A DNA stretch of 64,000 bases from Planctomycetota bacterium (GCA_024278955.1 JAJRSE010000051.1:1-64000); one strand, 5' to 3'. Counted from the first letter of the stretch, positions 19,628-30,125 are shown. Translations and numbers: made by a program. The notes: generated by a model not told the origin, from the letters alone.

Positions 19628-21097
19628 TCAAGGCGAGAACAGTTGGTTCACTTCCCCCAGATCAAATCGCTCGGGGTCAAACTCGCCGCCATACCACTCG
19701 CTCAGTTCTTCATGCCGCTCGTCCTCGGGATCAGCCATCGCTTCCAGGAACTCCGCGTAGCCCCAGATACCGCCGATATCCTCCGGCGGGCAGGCGCGAG
19801 CACCAGCCGTGCAGGCCGGATAACAATCCTCGGCTTGAAGTTCAAGCGTCTTTTCAATCTTGATCGTGTGCCGCCAGTCGTCGCCAAAATCGTACCCGTA
19901 GAGCAGCTTTTTATGACCCGCCTCGACGAGTTCACTGAGAAACACTTCATCTTCTTTACGGGCTTGTTGATCGAAATCGCCGAATTCTTCCATCTCTGCC
20001 GCAGTAAAACGCTCGTCTCCGGCGCTGAATTCATGCAAGTGACAGCTATGCCATCCCATCGCCGATTGAATAAGTCCGTGGAGCACGTCAAGCGTGCAGT
20101 CGGGCACTCGTAAACGCCGCCAGATAGGTGGTTTGCTGCCGTTAAGTGTCACCTTGATTTGATAAGCCGCTTTGGTTGCCTGGCTTTTCGATTGACGTTT
20201 CGAGTTGGACGATTGGACTCGCTCGTGAACCACGGCGTACGGACTTTCTGTCTTGTCTCGATCGGCAGGAATGTAGGGAATCAGTCCCTGCCCGAAGGCC
20301 GCTTCTTGCGCTTCGCGTGGTGCCGAGCGGATGTCCATGATAAAACCGTTGATCTCAAGCATCCACACCAACGGGTTCTCGTCCAGAAGACTAGGCAGCG
20401 TAAAACCAGGATCAAGCTGCATGATGTCCAATCCTTCGCGAATCGTCTTGGACTTGCTAAGCATCGTCCCGGTAGAGATGCCAAACCACTCCGCAATCTC
20501 CTCCGAGCGCAAATGCGGTTCGGTCTTCGGGTCGCCAAGAAAGTTCACCCAGCCAACGGTATAAACGATGCCGCTAGCCCAACTGATGCGTTTACCGCGT
20601 TTGACCGGCGAACCGTGTTGGCAAAGGCCAATCGCTACGTCGCGGCAGAGTTGCTGGTACTCTACGTCGAGCAACTCATTGCAGAACTCATCGGTCAACG
20701 CAACCAGTTCCAAGTAGATCTTTCGGAACTCCGCAGGAACCTCTTCTGAGCCACAGATCATCGGAACATCGTCTGGCGTTTGAGAGGAGTTTTGAGAAAC
20801 AGCCTGCGGCTGGTCGGTGTACGTTTCCAACAACCGTTCGATCTTGCGCAATATCTTATCAAGCTTCTTTTCGTATCGAGCATCCTCCGTATGATTGGCA
20901 TCGAACGACAAGTTTCCGTGAAGATCTTCCAACTCATCGAGTGTGTAGAGGACCGGTTTGCTGGAGGGCGTTTCCCGAATGCGATCCTGATGCTGTGGGT
21001 CCATCACATACTGGCAATCGAGCACGACTGTACGTTCGGCAGCGGTCAGCTTCAAATCCACTGGCTCATCTGAGGCGATCACATTTTGGCGAGTCAT
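19628..21097 (-). CDS. DUF6398 / plasmid pRiA4b ORF-3-like protein
   Basis: 'YQIKVTLNGSKPPIWRRLRVPDCTLDVLHGLIQSAMGWHSCHLHEFSAGDERF' and 'YGYDFGDDWRHTIKIEK' (pRiA4b ORF-3 motifs). Confidence 0.88.
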   Translation of the reverse strand: MTRQNVIASDEPVDLKLTAAERTVVLDCQYVMDPQHQDRIRETPSSKPVLYTLDELEDLHGNLSFDANHTEDARYEKKLDKILRKIERLLETYTDQPQAVSQNSSQTPDDVPMICGSEEVPAEFRKIYLELVALTDEFCNELLDVEYQQLCRDVAIGLCQHGSPVKRGKRISWASGIVYTVGWVNFLGDPKTEPHLRSEEIAEWFGISTGTMLSKSKTIREGLDIMQLDPGFTLPSLLDENPLVWMLEINGFIMDIRSAPREAQEAAFGQGLIPYIPADRDKTESPYAVVHERVQSSNSKRQSKSQATKAAYQIKVTLNGSKPPIWRRLRVPDCTLDVLHGLIQSAMGWHSCHLHEFSAGDERFTAAEMEEFGDFDQQARKEDEVFLSELVEAGHKKLLYGYDFGDDWRHTIKIEKTLELQAEDCYPACTAGARACPPEDIGGIWGYAEFLEAMADPEDERHEELSEWYGGEFDPERFDLGEVNQLFSP

Positions 21098-21363
21098 ACG
21101 GAGGTCTCCTTACCGAAAGAGGTTTGAAAAAGTCACTGGGCAGCCTCATTATTACCGATCTCCGATCTGCTGAAAAGTTCTTCATCAACTCATTTCAGGA
21201 CTTTTATTTCTCCGTAACATTCCGGCAAAATGCGGTAAGAAACAGTGGAGTACGTTCCAAAGAAGGTTCTTCGTTTTCGCGATTTCTTGCGTGTTTCGCG
21301 GGCACTTTTGTTAGCGTTTTCACTTTGAGGTCGTAGCTGAGTCGCGAATTTCTTGGCCCTGAC

Positions 21364-22182
21364 TCAACTGCTCGCGCTACGATAGCTAAGGAGTGCCTTT
21401 CTGAAAACCCAACGACTCCCCAGCAGCGAAAGAATCGTGGCCAACACGGCAAAGCCGGCTAGAAAGACCTGCTCTGAACCCAACTGCCTAGCCAACAGTC
21501 GCGCCGGAACATTAATCACTACGAGAATCGGGATCACAAACGTAAACAACTGACGCAAGGGCGTTCCCCAGGTGCCCTCATAAATTTCCATCGGGTAGCG
21601 AGAAAAGTTGGTGATATAAAACCAAAAGTCGTAAAGCGATTGGTTGCGGCCCAACCAAATACTCGTCGCAGCAAGGGTTATCATCACGCTGTACAAAATA
21701 AACACGCCCAAGAGGACATACACCGGGTAAAGCACAAAATGCCAAACCGAGAGCTCAAACCCCTCGATCTTTGGCACCGCGTACCCCAACAGCAACAGGG
21801 CAACAAAAAAGTTACCAAGCGAAGCCCAGTTCACCCGCTGTAACGACACCAAAAACTGAGTATCTATTGGCTTCAACAGCGCGTAGTCGAGCCCACCGGT
21901 TCGCACCAACTCGCTCAGTTCCTGAGCATTCGGCATAAAAAACGCCTGAACTAGGCTATTCACAAACATCGTCGTCGAAATAAAAACAAAGAACTCGTAC
22001 TTGTCCCAGTCTGCAATGCTCGGCGTAAACCGATACACGAGCGTGTAGAACCCAAGGTTCATAATCATCCACGACACCGACGAAACGGCTTCGATCAAGA
22101 AGTTCGCACGAAACGTCATATCACGGATCAAACTATTCCGCGCAAAAGTCAGAAACACACCAAGATAGGAAGGATGATTCAT
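21364..22182 (-). CDS. ABC-2 family transporter permease
   Basis: Six-TM ABC-2 (DUF990-like) hydrophobic pattern; clustered with an ATPase gene. Confidence 0.85.
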   Translation of the reverse strand: MNHPSYLGVFLTFARNSLIRDMTFRANFLIEAVSSVSWMIMNLGFYTLVYRFTPSIADWDKYEFFVFISTTMFVNSLVQAFFMPNAQELSELVRTGGLDYALLKPIDTQFLVSLQRVNWASLGNFFVALLLLGYAVPKIEGFELSVWHFVLYPVYVLLGVFILYSVMITLAATSIWLGRNQSLYDFWFYITNFSRYPMEIYEGTWGTPLRQLFTFVIPILVVINVPARLLARQLGSEQVFLAGFAVLATILSLLGSRWVFRKALLSYRSASS

Positions 22183-22190
22183 CGGCCCCG

Positions 22191-23006
22191 CTATCCTCCA
22201 AATCCACTGTAACGATTAAACCCTGCACGCATCAAATAGCGGCACGAGACGATAAAAAACAAGACCCAGCCGGCTTGAATCATGAGGCCTTGGACCAAAG
22301 CATCGCCCTCGATCTTGCCAAGAAAAACCGCCGCCGGGAAATAGGCTAAAAATTTGAAAGGAAGAAAGTCGACCACTCCTTTCCAAAAATCAGGAAGCAT
22401 ATCTAGCGGAAACATGTGGCCCGAGAAAAAGAACGTGAATAGCATATAAACGAATAACAACGAGGTGACTTCCAGAAACCAAAAAGCAATCATCCCCATT
22501 GAGGCTTCTAAGAAGAACCCCAACATGAAAGCAAGCACTAAAGACAACAGGAATGCCGCAAAAACCTCGGGGGCTGGCCAGCCAGGAAAGTAGCTACGGC
22601 AAATGTAGTACACCAGTGCAAACGGCCCTGCCGCAACAAGGTAATAAACCAGCTTGTGAGCAATTCGCGAAAGCAGCAGGTAGCTCATCAAATCGATGGG
22701 CTGGATAAGAAACTTCTTGATCTCGCCATCCCGCACTTGCCGCGCAATGCCAGAAGCCAAGCCGGGCATGCTCGAAAAAGCTCGAGTCAGCATCGTGAGC
22801 AGGTAATACGCAATAATATCCTCGAGAGAATAACCCGCGATCGATACCGAACCGGCCGAAGCGAAAACCGCCGTCCAAAGAAAAATCTGGGTTACGATCG
22901 GAAGAAATCGCATCAGCGTCCCCAACGCAAAATCGCCGCGGTAGACGAGCCGCTCCTCAAGACAAATCTTGAGTATGATCCACCAGGTTTGAGCTCGGGC
23001 GTACAT
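22191..23006 (-). CDS. ABC-2 family transporter permease
   Basis: Six-TM protein 'MYARAQTWWIILKICLEERLVYRGDFALGTLMRFLP'; between the other permease and the ATPase. Confidence 0.85.
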   Translation of the reverse strand: MYARAQTWWIILKICLEERLVYRGDFALGTLMRFLPIVTQIFLWTAVFASAGSVSIAGYSLEDIIAYYLLTMLTRAFSSMPGLASGIARQVRDGEIKKFLIQPIDLMSYLLLSRIAHKLVYYLVAAGPFALVYYICRSYFPGWPAPEVFAAFLLSLVLAFMLGFFLEASMGMIAFWFLEVTSLLFVYMLFTFFFSGHMFPLDMLPDFWKGVVDFLPFKFLAYFPAAVFLGKIEGDALVQGLMIQAGWVLFFIVSCRYLMRAGFNRYSGFGG

Positions 23007-23031
23007 AAGAATGTTGATTAGGGGCTGTCGA

Positions 23032-24051
23032 CTAAGGAATGGGAACCTGAGACGCTTTTTCTTCGGCCTGCTGTTTGGCCGTTAACTTAAACATGTCGGC
23101 GATCACCTCTTCGAGCGGCGGGTCTTCGACGCTAATATCCTCGATCGAATAGCTAGACAACACCGAAGACAGCACCTCGGCAATGCTACTACGCTCCACG
23201 CGTATCTTCGCCTTGGGGGCGACAACCTCAAGCACCTCGCCATAACGGGCCAAGTCGCTCGGCATCCGCTCATCCGCAAATTGTAGCGAAAGCACTTTGT
23301 GTCCACTAAAACGATCGACAATGTCATCTAAGGAACCATCGTGGACGATCTCGCCTTGCGCAATGATCACCACTCGCTGGCATAATGCTGCCACATCCTT
23401 CATGTAATGACTTGTCAGCAAAATCGTAATCTTGCGTTCCTCTTGGTAATGTTTGAGGAATTTTTGAATATTGTGCTGGGCAATCACATCGAGCCCAATG
23501 GTCGGCTCGTCGAGAAACAACACCTCAGGCGAGTGCAGTAGTGCCGCGGTCAACTCCATCTTCATCCGCTCGCCTAGCGAAAGTTCTCGCACAGGCCGAC
23601 CGAGCGCGTGCCTCACGTCCAACAAATCGACAAGCTCGTCGCGGGTGCGAATAAACTCCGCTGGGTCGATTCGATAAATTTTCTGATGCAGCCGAAAAGA
23701 CTCTTGAGCCGGCAAATCCCACCAAAGCTGATTTTTCTGGCCCATCACCAGCGCAAAACGACGCCGATACTCATTTTCGCGTTTCCAAGGCACATGCCCC
23801 AACACATGGGCTTCGCCGTCGGTCGGAGTAATCACTCCGGAAAGCAATTTCAGGGTTGTTGTCTTCCCAGCACCATTGGGGCCAAGAAACGCGACAAACT
23901 CCCCTTGATCGACATCAAGGTCGATCCCCTTCACAGCATCTACATCGCGATACTCGCGGTTGAATAACCCTGTGAGCGAAGCCCAGAGTCCCTCATTCTT
24001 TTGATAAACGCGGTACGACTTCTGCAGCCCGCGAACTTTGATGGCATTCAT
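23032..24051 (-). CDS. ABC transporter ATP-binding protein
   Basis: Walker A '[17 protein letters not shown]', signature '[16 protein letters not shown]', Walker B '[12 protein letters not shown]'. Confidence 0.95.
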   Translation of the reverse strand: MNAIKVRGLQKSYRVYQKNEGLWASLTGLFNREYRDVDAVKGIDLDVDQGEFVAFLGPNGAGKTTTLKLLSGVITPTDGEAHVLGHVPWKRENEYRRRFALVMGQKNQLWWDLPAQESFRLHQKIYRIDPAEFIRTRDELVDLLDVRHALGRPVRELSLGERMKMELTAALLHSPEVLFLDEPTIGLDVIAQHNIQKFLKHYQEERKITILLTSHYMKDVAALCQRVVIIAQGEIVHDGSLDDIVDRFSGHKVLSLQFADERMPSDLARYGEVLEVVAPKAKIRVERSSIAEVLSSVLSSYSIEDISVEDPPLEEVIADMFKLTAKQQAEEKASQVPIP

Positions 24052-24185
24052 AGATCAACGATTATAGCGGACTCGGGGAGAGTGGACAGAGGCAGCACAA
24101 GAGCGACCAGAGCATCAAATCCCCTCGTCTCGAACTTCTTATCTGACCAACCCTCCCTTGAACATTTGGCTAAAAAAGGGTACTC

Positions 24186-25037
24186 ATGCTAGGCATGTCT
24201 TACTTACAAAAAATCGAACGAAAAATGGGCCACTGGGCCATTCCCAACCTTACGGTTTTCATCATCGCCGGCCAGGTGCTGCTGTATTTCATGATCACCA
24301 TGCGCCCTGAGCAAGGATTCGGCGAAAATCCCTTGTCCAAAGTCATTCTCCTGCCCAGCGCCGTCATCAAGGGTGAGGTTTGGAGGCTTATCACTTTTGT
24401 GTTTGTCCCGCCCCCTTCGCGGTCGCTATTCATTATTTTCTACTGGATGCTCATGTATCTGTTTGGAACCTCTCTCGAGCAACATTGGGGAGCTGCTCGC
24501 TACAACCTCTATCTGCTAATCGGATACTTGGCCAGCATCGCTGCCGTGTTTATCGCTTGGGGCTTCGGCTCGAACCTTGCCGCGGAAAACAGCTTTCTTC
24601 TTGGCACACTTTTTTTTGCATACGCTCGCATGAACCCGAATTTCGTGATTCACCTTTTTTTCGTTCTGCCGATTCAAATTAAGTGGCTAGCGCTGCTTTA
24701 CTGGATTAGTTACGCTTATAGTTTTCTTACCGGCACGGGCATGGCCCGTATGCTGGTTGTCGCTTCGATTCTTAATTACCTTTTGTTTTTTGGCCGCGAC
24801 CACTGGCGTGAATTCAAAAGCGGCAATCGCCGGCGATCTCACCAAGCGAGTGCCAAAGCGGTCCAAAAGCAGCTGCTACATCAATGCCTCGCCTGCGATC
24901 TCAACAGCGACAATGCCCCGAAAACGCTGTTCCGCTACTGTTCAAAATGCGATGGGCAATGCTGCTATTGCCCCGAGCATATCCAAAATCACGAACACGT
25001 CACTGCCGACGATTCCAGCTTGACGAGCAAAACCTAA
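24186..25037 (+). CDS. Rhomboid-like membrane protein with C-terminal Cys/His-rich motif
   Basis: Multiple TM segments, 'LFIIFYWMLMYLFGTSLEQHWGAARYNLYLLIGYLAS'; C-term 'CLACDLN...CSKCDGQCCYCPEHIQNH'. Confidence 0.7.
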   Translation: MLGMSYLQKIERKMGHWAIPNLTVFIIAGQVLLYFMITMRPEQGFGENPLSKVILLPSAVIKGEVWRLITFVFVPPPSRSLFIIFYWMLMYLFGTSLEQHWGAARYNLYLLIGYLASIAAVFIAWGFGSNLAAENSFLLGTLFFAYARMNPNFVIHLFFVLPIQIKWLALLYWISYAYSFLTGTGMARMLVVASILNYLLFFGRDHWREFKSGNRRRSHQASAKAVQKQLLHQCLACDLNSDNAPKTLFRYCSKCDGQCCYCPEHIQNHEHVTADDSSLTSKT

Positions 25038-25042
25038 ACCGC

Positions 25043-26401
25043 CTACGCAGCGTGGCGCGTATTCGCTACTCCCGTTTTCAAATCCATAAGCGATACAAGC
25101 AACTCAACCGTCCGCTCGGTCGCGCCCTGCTGGCTAAGAACCAAGTCGCGTGCTCGGCGGCCAAGCTGCTGGGCCGATTTCGGATTCTCTAAAGCTTCTC
25201 GTACAAACCTTAGCAACTCGCTCCGATCTCGAACCACCTCGACCCCGTTAGCGGCTTGCAACTGGGCGACGATGTCGCGAAAGTTCCACGTGTTTGGTCC
25301 AAAACAAGTCGCGACCCCATAGGCGGCCGGTTCTAGCATGTTCTGTCCACCGCGTGAGCCAAACGTGCCACCTACGAAGCCAATCGTAGCGGCACCCCAC
25401 CAGGCGCCAAGTTCGCCGATGGTGTCGACGAGCAATACTCGGGGGCTCCGGCGATGTGTTGCCTCGCGGCTGTTGGTGTTTTCACTGCTCCTCTCCGAAG
25501 TTAATTCACTACGACGTTGCCAGTTGACTCCCGAAGCATCTAGTAACCGTGCCACCTCTTCAAATCGTTGGGGATGCCGGGGGACGAGCACCAATCGCAG
25601 CCGCGTATACTTCTCGGCTAAAGTTTGAAATGTTTCCAGCGAGTAAGCCTCCTCAGGTTCTTGCGTACTACCTGCTAAGAAGACAATCGCCTCGTCTTCA
25701 AACCCGGCCAAACGGCTCAACTCATGCGTCTTGGCATTCCCCCGGTCTGTCTGAGCACCATCAAACTTCAACGAACCTGTTGTTACAACTCGTGCTGGCT
25801 CTGCTCCACACCGACAAAACCGCTCGGCGATCTCTTCGTTTTGGGCAGCAATCAAATCGAGCTGTCGTAGCACGGGCCCGACAAGCCGCTTTAATCGGTG
25901 ATAGCCACGAAAACTCTTATCGCTCATTCGTCCATTCACAATCGCCACACTTACGCCCGACTGCTTGGCAGCCTGGATGAGGTTGGGCCAAAGCTCCAAC
26001 TCCGCAAGCACTAGCAAATTTGGTCGCACACGCCGCATCGCGGTGTGAACTGCCCAACTCAAATCGAGCGGGCAGTAAAAAACGGTGTGATTGGCATACT
26101 TGCGACATGCCAAGTCGTAACCCGCCTTGGTGGTTGTCGAAATAACCAGCTCAACTTCTGGGCTGCGGCGCCCGAACTCCGAAAGAGTCGTCTCCAATAA
26201 ATTCACTTCGCCAACACTTACGGCATGCAACCAAACACATGGCCGGCTTCCTGCTCGCCGGGGTACAAACCCTAGCAGCTTCTCGCCAAAGCCTTCACGG
26301 TACTTCCCATGCTTCAGCGCTGACCAAACAATCCACGGCGACGCAATCAGCATCAGAGTCAAATAGACTCCGTTCAGCAGCCATGCTTTCAAAATAGACA
26401 C
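25043..26401 (-). CDS. waaA: 3-deoxy-D-manno-octulosonic acid transferase (Kdo transferase)
   Basis: 'WLHAVSVGEVNLLETTL', 'VIVNGRMSDKSFRGYHRLKRL', 'VTTGSLKFD', 'AGSTQEPEE', 'VGGTFGSRGGQNMLEPAAYG'. Confidence 0.93.
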   Translation of the reverse strand: MSILKAWLLNGVYLTLMLIASPWIVWSALKHGKYREGFGEKLLGFVPRRAGSRPCVWLHAVSVGEVNLLETTLSEFGRRSPEVELVISTTTKAGYDLACRKYANHTVFYCPLDLSWAVHTAMRRVRPNLLVLAELELWPNLIQAAKQSGVSVAIVNGRMSDKSFRGYHRLKRLVGPVLRQLDLIAAQNEEIAERFCRCGAEPARVVTTGSLKFDGAQTDRGNAKTHELSRLAGFEDEAIVFLAGSTQEPEEAYSLETFQTLAEKYTRLRLVLVPRHPQRFEEVARLLDASGVNWQRRSELTSERSSENTNSREATHRRSPRVLLVDTIGELGAWWGAATIGFVGGTFGSRGGQNMLEPAAYGVATCFGPNTWNFRDIVAQLQAANGVEVVRDRSELLRFVREALENPKSAQQLGRRARDLVLSQQGATERTVELLVSLMDLKTGVANTRHAA

Positions 26402-26432
26402 TCGGGAATCCTTTCCCTCTTGGCCCGTGGAC

Positions 26433-29400
26433 TTACGACCCAGGCTTCATATGACAATTTTTATACTTTTTACCACTGCCGCAAGGGCAAGGTTGGTTGC
26501 GGCCGACTTTTTCTTGGCGGTTCCGAATTGGTTCTATCTTCTGTTTGGTGTCCGTTCCCTCGATCGCCGATTGCTGCTCTTGGGCGATGTCCGACGTGCT
26601 GGGGGCTTCTTCGTGAATCGCAGCCGATTCTTGCCAAGTGCTGCTAACAAAATTTTCGTCGAGCTGTTCCATCTTGAATATGAGATCGGTCACCAAGTTG
26701 GCAACCGAAGCCCACATCGTCTCGAACATCTTCATGCCTTCGCGTTTGTACTCAACCTTCGGGTCGATCTGTGCATAACCACGCAGGCCAACGCTTGAAC
26801 GCAAATGGTCCATTGCGAGTAGATGCTCTTTCCAAGCCTGATCGAGAATCTGAAGCAACAAGGCCCGTTCCATCCGCCGCATCTCAGGTCGGTAGCGATC
26901 TTCGACGATCTGGATTACTCTTTGGAGAGCCTCTTTGTGATCGAGCTTGGCGAGTTCTTCGCTTGAGAGTTCACACTGACAAGAGTCTTGCAGCCAAGTA
27001 CTCAAGTCATCGAGTTTCCCGTTGTTGCCGGTTGCTTGGCCGAGCGTGACGCTGGTTCCCGACTCGGCGAATAGAGCATCGACACGCTGCCGCGCTTCAG
27101 CGGCTACTTCGTTGGCCCGCAGGTTGTTCTTGCGGCTGTACTCTATCAACAATTGACGAACTTCTTCGCGTTGTTTGTTACGCAAATCGTCGAGCGAAAG
27201 CTCCACGTCAAAACGGTGCTTCGCCCACTCGACAAGCTCTTCGCGTTGAAAGCCTTGGCGGTTACCGCTCTGATCGCGAGAAGCAAAGCGGTAAAGCCCT
27301 GCTAGAACGGGATACTCCGACTCGCGGTCGTCGTACGACTGGCGAGCACGCTGATGGGCCAGCTCGATGAACTCGGGCTTCTCCAAAGCCGACATTTCGT
27401 CTGGGGTCAATTCGATGCCAAACTTATCGTGAAGCCAGGCGCAAGCCGTCTTCACCCCGAATTGAGGATCCAACAACTGCTCGCAGCTTGACAAATTGAT
27501 CTTTCCAATCGCCTCGTTGGCGTCGTGAATGAAAGTTTCGGCCAAATGTTCGCGGCCAATTTTTTTCAGTTCACGGTCGCGGTAATTGGTGCCCCAACGC
27601 ACGGCCGACCATTTCGCCAAAGCGGTCCAGTTCCATTCGGTCTCTTCTTCGTCCTCAGGCAAATTCTCTTCGATCGCATCGAGAACCTGCGACTCTGCGC
27701 GTCGGTAGGCCTCGTCGCGAGCCAAACGCTCGGCATCGGTAAGCGCCACGTTGCGAAAGTCGCGTGTCTCGAGTTGTACGTTAAGCAACCCACTCGCAAC
27801 CGCGGCATAAGAATCGGTGCCGTATTCCGAGTCGAGAAACATATGCATATGCTCGTCGATCTGGTCGCTGATCATTTCCATAACCAGGTCGCGGCAGTTC
27901 GTGCCATCGAGGATTCGCTGGCGATAGCCGTACACACGCTTGCGTTGTTCGTCCATCACTTCGTCGTATTCGAGCAGGTTCTTGCGAATATCGAAGTTGC
28001 GTTCTTCTACCTTCTTCTGAGCCCCTTCGACACGACGAGTCACGAGCTTGCTTTCAATGGCCTCGCCCTCTTGCATGCCCAAGCGTGTTAGGACATTCTT
28101 CACCCACTCGCCAGCAAAAATGCGCATCAAGTCGTCTTCCAGCGAAAGGAAGAAGCGACTCTCTCCAGGATCGCCCTGCCGACCGCAGCGACCTCGTAAC
28201 TGCAAATCGATACGACGCGATTCGTGGCGTTCGGTGCCGATGATATGCAGGCCGCCAATTTTCTTGACCTCTTCGCCCTGCTCCTGCATTTTCTCTCGGC
28301 GATCGATCTGAGCAATCAGCTGCTCCCATTCGTCGTGGGGCACGTCCAAACGAGACTCGTACTTATCTTGTAACTGCGCCCAAGCCATCGTCTCGGGGTT
28401 TCCGCCCAGGACAATATCGGTACCACGGCCCGCCATGTTCGTTGCGATCGTTACGGCTCCGAGTCGCCCTGCCTGGGCGACGATCTCTGCTTCGCGTTTG
28501 TGCTGCTTGGCGTTGAGAATCTCGTGCGTTATTCCACGTTTGCCGAGCAAACTGGCCAACCGCTCGCTCTTTTCGATCGAAACGGTACCGACCAAAATCG
28601 GTCGCCCCGGCTGCTGGACGTGTACCACTTTCTCGCGAGAAATCGACTCTTTTTTTCGCTCCTCGACCAAGTCCAGCGTAATGGAATTGTCGTCCTCGGC
28701 TACTATTTCGCCAACATACTCGGTACCGTTCTTAAGCCTGACGGTCGTGTAGCGATTGAGCCGTTCGATTTCGTCGGCAATCGCAATATACTTCTCACGC
28801 TCGGTCCGGTAGATCACGTCGGGATGTTCGAGGCGTTTCATCTCGCGGTTGGTTGGCACCCCGATGACGTCCAGCTCGTAGATTTTCCAAAACTCTCCCG
28901 CCTCGGTGAGGGCGGTACCGGTCATTCCCGAGATTTTTTTATAGAGTTTGAAGAAGTTCTGTAAGGTAATCGTAGCAAGGGTTTGATTCTCTTCCTTGAT
29001 TTGTACGCCTTCTTTGGCCTCGACCGCTTGGTGCAAGCCATCGCTCCATTGGCGGCCCTCCATCAGCCGACCCGTAAACTCGTCGACGATGATTACCTGC
29101 CCTTGTTGCACGACATAATTGACGTCGAGTTTGTAAAGGTGGTGGGCTTTGAGCGAATTGTCGATCAGGTGCGGCCACTGCATATTGCCAGCCGTATAAA
29201 AGCTTTCGACCCCGGCAAGCCGCTCGGCCTCGCGCACGCCTTCGTCGGTCAGATGGGCGGAATGCTCTTTTTCTTTGACCTCGAAGTGCGAATTGGGCTT
29301 CAATTGCCGAGCAATTTTGTCGGCCTTCTGGTACTTGGTGATGTCGTCGCGTGCCGGGCCCGAGATGATGAGCGGCGTACGCGCTTCGTCGATGAGGATA

Positions 29401-30125
29401 TTGTCGACTTCGTCGACAATCGCAAAGTGCAGGTTGCCCTGGGCTTGTTGCTGAAACTTGGGATATCGATCATCGCCCCTCGCCGCTTGCTTCATGTTGT
29501 CGCGAAGGTAGTCGAAACCGAACTCATTATTTGTGCCGTAGGTGATATCGCAGGCGTAAGCTTCCTGGCGTTCGCCGGGTTCCATGCCCGACCAAATTGC
29601 GTCGACCTTGAGGCCCAGGCCTCGGTAAATTGGCGCCATCCACTCCATATCGCGGCGCGCGAGATAATCGTTCACGGTGATGATGTGAACGCCTTTGCCT
29701 GAAATCGCATTAAGATACGCGGGCATGGTGGCGACCAAGGTTTTTCCTTCGCCGGTCACCATCTCGGCGATGTTTCCCTCGTGGAGGATCATGCCACCGA
29801 CGAGCTGGACATCGTAGTGGCGCATCTTGATGAAGCGGCGTCCTGCTTCGCGGCAGAGGGCAAACGCTTCGACCAACAAATCGTCGACCGTTTCGCCGGC
29901 TTCCAAGCGTTGTCTGAGTTCTTCGGTCATTTCGGGGAGCTGATCGTCGCGAAGTTCTTGATACTTCGCTTCCAGCGCATTGATGGCGTCGACCTTTGGC
30001 TGCAAGCGTTTCAAGAAACGTACGTTGGCCGAGCCAAAGAGCGCAGTAATCCCGCGTTCAAAACGATTGAGAATGCCGTTGCCGAAACCGCCAACGATCT
30101 CCCAGATTCTTTCCAATACTTCCAT
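26433..30125 (-). CDS. secA: Preprotein translocase subunit SecA (expanded, 1230 aa)
   Basis: 'MRHYDVQLVGGMILHEGNIAEMVTGEGKTLVATMPAYLNA', 'VDEVDNILIDEARTPLIISG', 'ATNMAGRGTDIVLGG', C-term 'NQPCPCGSGKKYKNCHMKPGS'; start placed at 30125 ('MEVLERIWEIVGG') because the ORF upstream of it runs into a non-coding repeat. Confidence 0.96.
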   Translation of the reverse strand: MEVLERIWEIVGGFGNGILNRFERGITALFGSANVRFLKRLQPKVDAINALEAKYQELRDDQLPEMTEELRQRLEAGETVDDLLVEAFALCREAGRRFIKMRHYDVQLVGGMILHEGNIAEMVTGEGKTLVATMPAYLNAISGKGVHIITVNDYLARRDMEWMAPIYRGLGLKVDAIWSGMEPGERQEAYACDITYGTNNEFGFDYLRDNMKQAARGDDRYPKFQQQAQGNLHFAIVDEVDNILIDEARTPLIISGPARDDITKYQKADKIARQLKPNSHFEVKEKEHSAHLTDEGVREAERLAGVESFYTAGNMQWPHLIDNSLKAHHLYKLDVNYVVQQGQVIIVDEFTGRLMEGRQWSDGLHQAVEAKEGVQIKEENQTLATITLQNFFKLYKKISGMTGTALTEAGEFWKIYELDVIGVPTNREMKRLEHPDVIYRTEREKYIAIADEIERLNRYTTVRLKNGTEYVGEIVAEDDNSITLDLVEERKKESISREKVVHVQQPGRPILVGTVSIEKSERLASLLGKRGITHEILNAKQHKREAEIVAQAGRLGAVTIATNMAGRGTDIVLGGNPETMAWAQLQDKYESRLDVPHDEWEQLIAQIDRREKMQEQGEEVKKIGGLHIIGTERHESRRIDLQLRGRCGRQGDPGESRFFLSLEDDLMRIFAGEWVKNVLTRLGMQEGEAIESKLVTRRVEGAQKKVEERNFDIRKNLLEYDEVMDEQRKRVYGYRQRILDGTNCRDLVMEMISDQIDEHMHMFLDSEYGTDSYAAVASGLLNVQLETRDFRNVALTDAERLARDEAYRRAESQVLDAIEENLPEDEEETEWNWTALAKWSAVRWGTNYRDRELKKIGREHLAETFIHDANEAIGKINLSSCEQLLDPQFGVKTACAWLHDKFGIELTPDEMSALEKPEFIELAHQRARQSYDDRESEYPVLAGLYRFASRDQSGNRQGFQREELVEWAKHRFDVELSLDDLRNKQREEVRQLLIEYSRKNNLRANEVAAEARQRVDALFAESGTSVTLGQATGNNGKLDDLSTWLQDSCQCELSSEELAKLDHKEALQRVIQIVEDRYRPEMRRMERALLLQILDQAWKEHLLAMDHLRSSVGLRGYAQIDPKVEYKREGMKMFETMWASVANLVTDLIFKMEQLDENFVSSTWQESAAIHEEAPSTSDIAQEQQSAIEGTDTKQKIEPIRNRQEKVGRNQPCPCGSGKKYKNCHMKPGS

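Noticed and set aside
20159-20749. 196-aa plus-strand ORF
   Set aside because: Fully antisense to the pRiA4b ORF-3-like gene with no recognisable protein features.
28983-29702. 239-aa plus-strand ORF inside secA
   Set aside because: Antisense shadow ORF of a strongly conserved secA frame; high-GC coding DNA produces long antisense ORFs.
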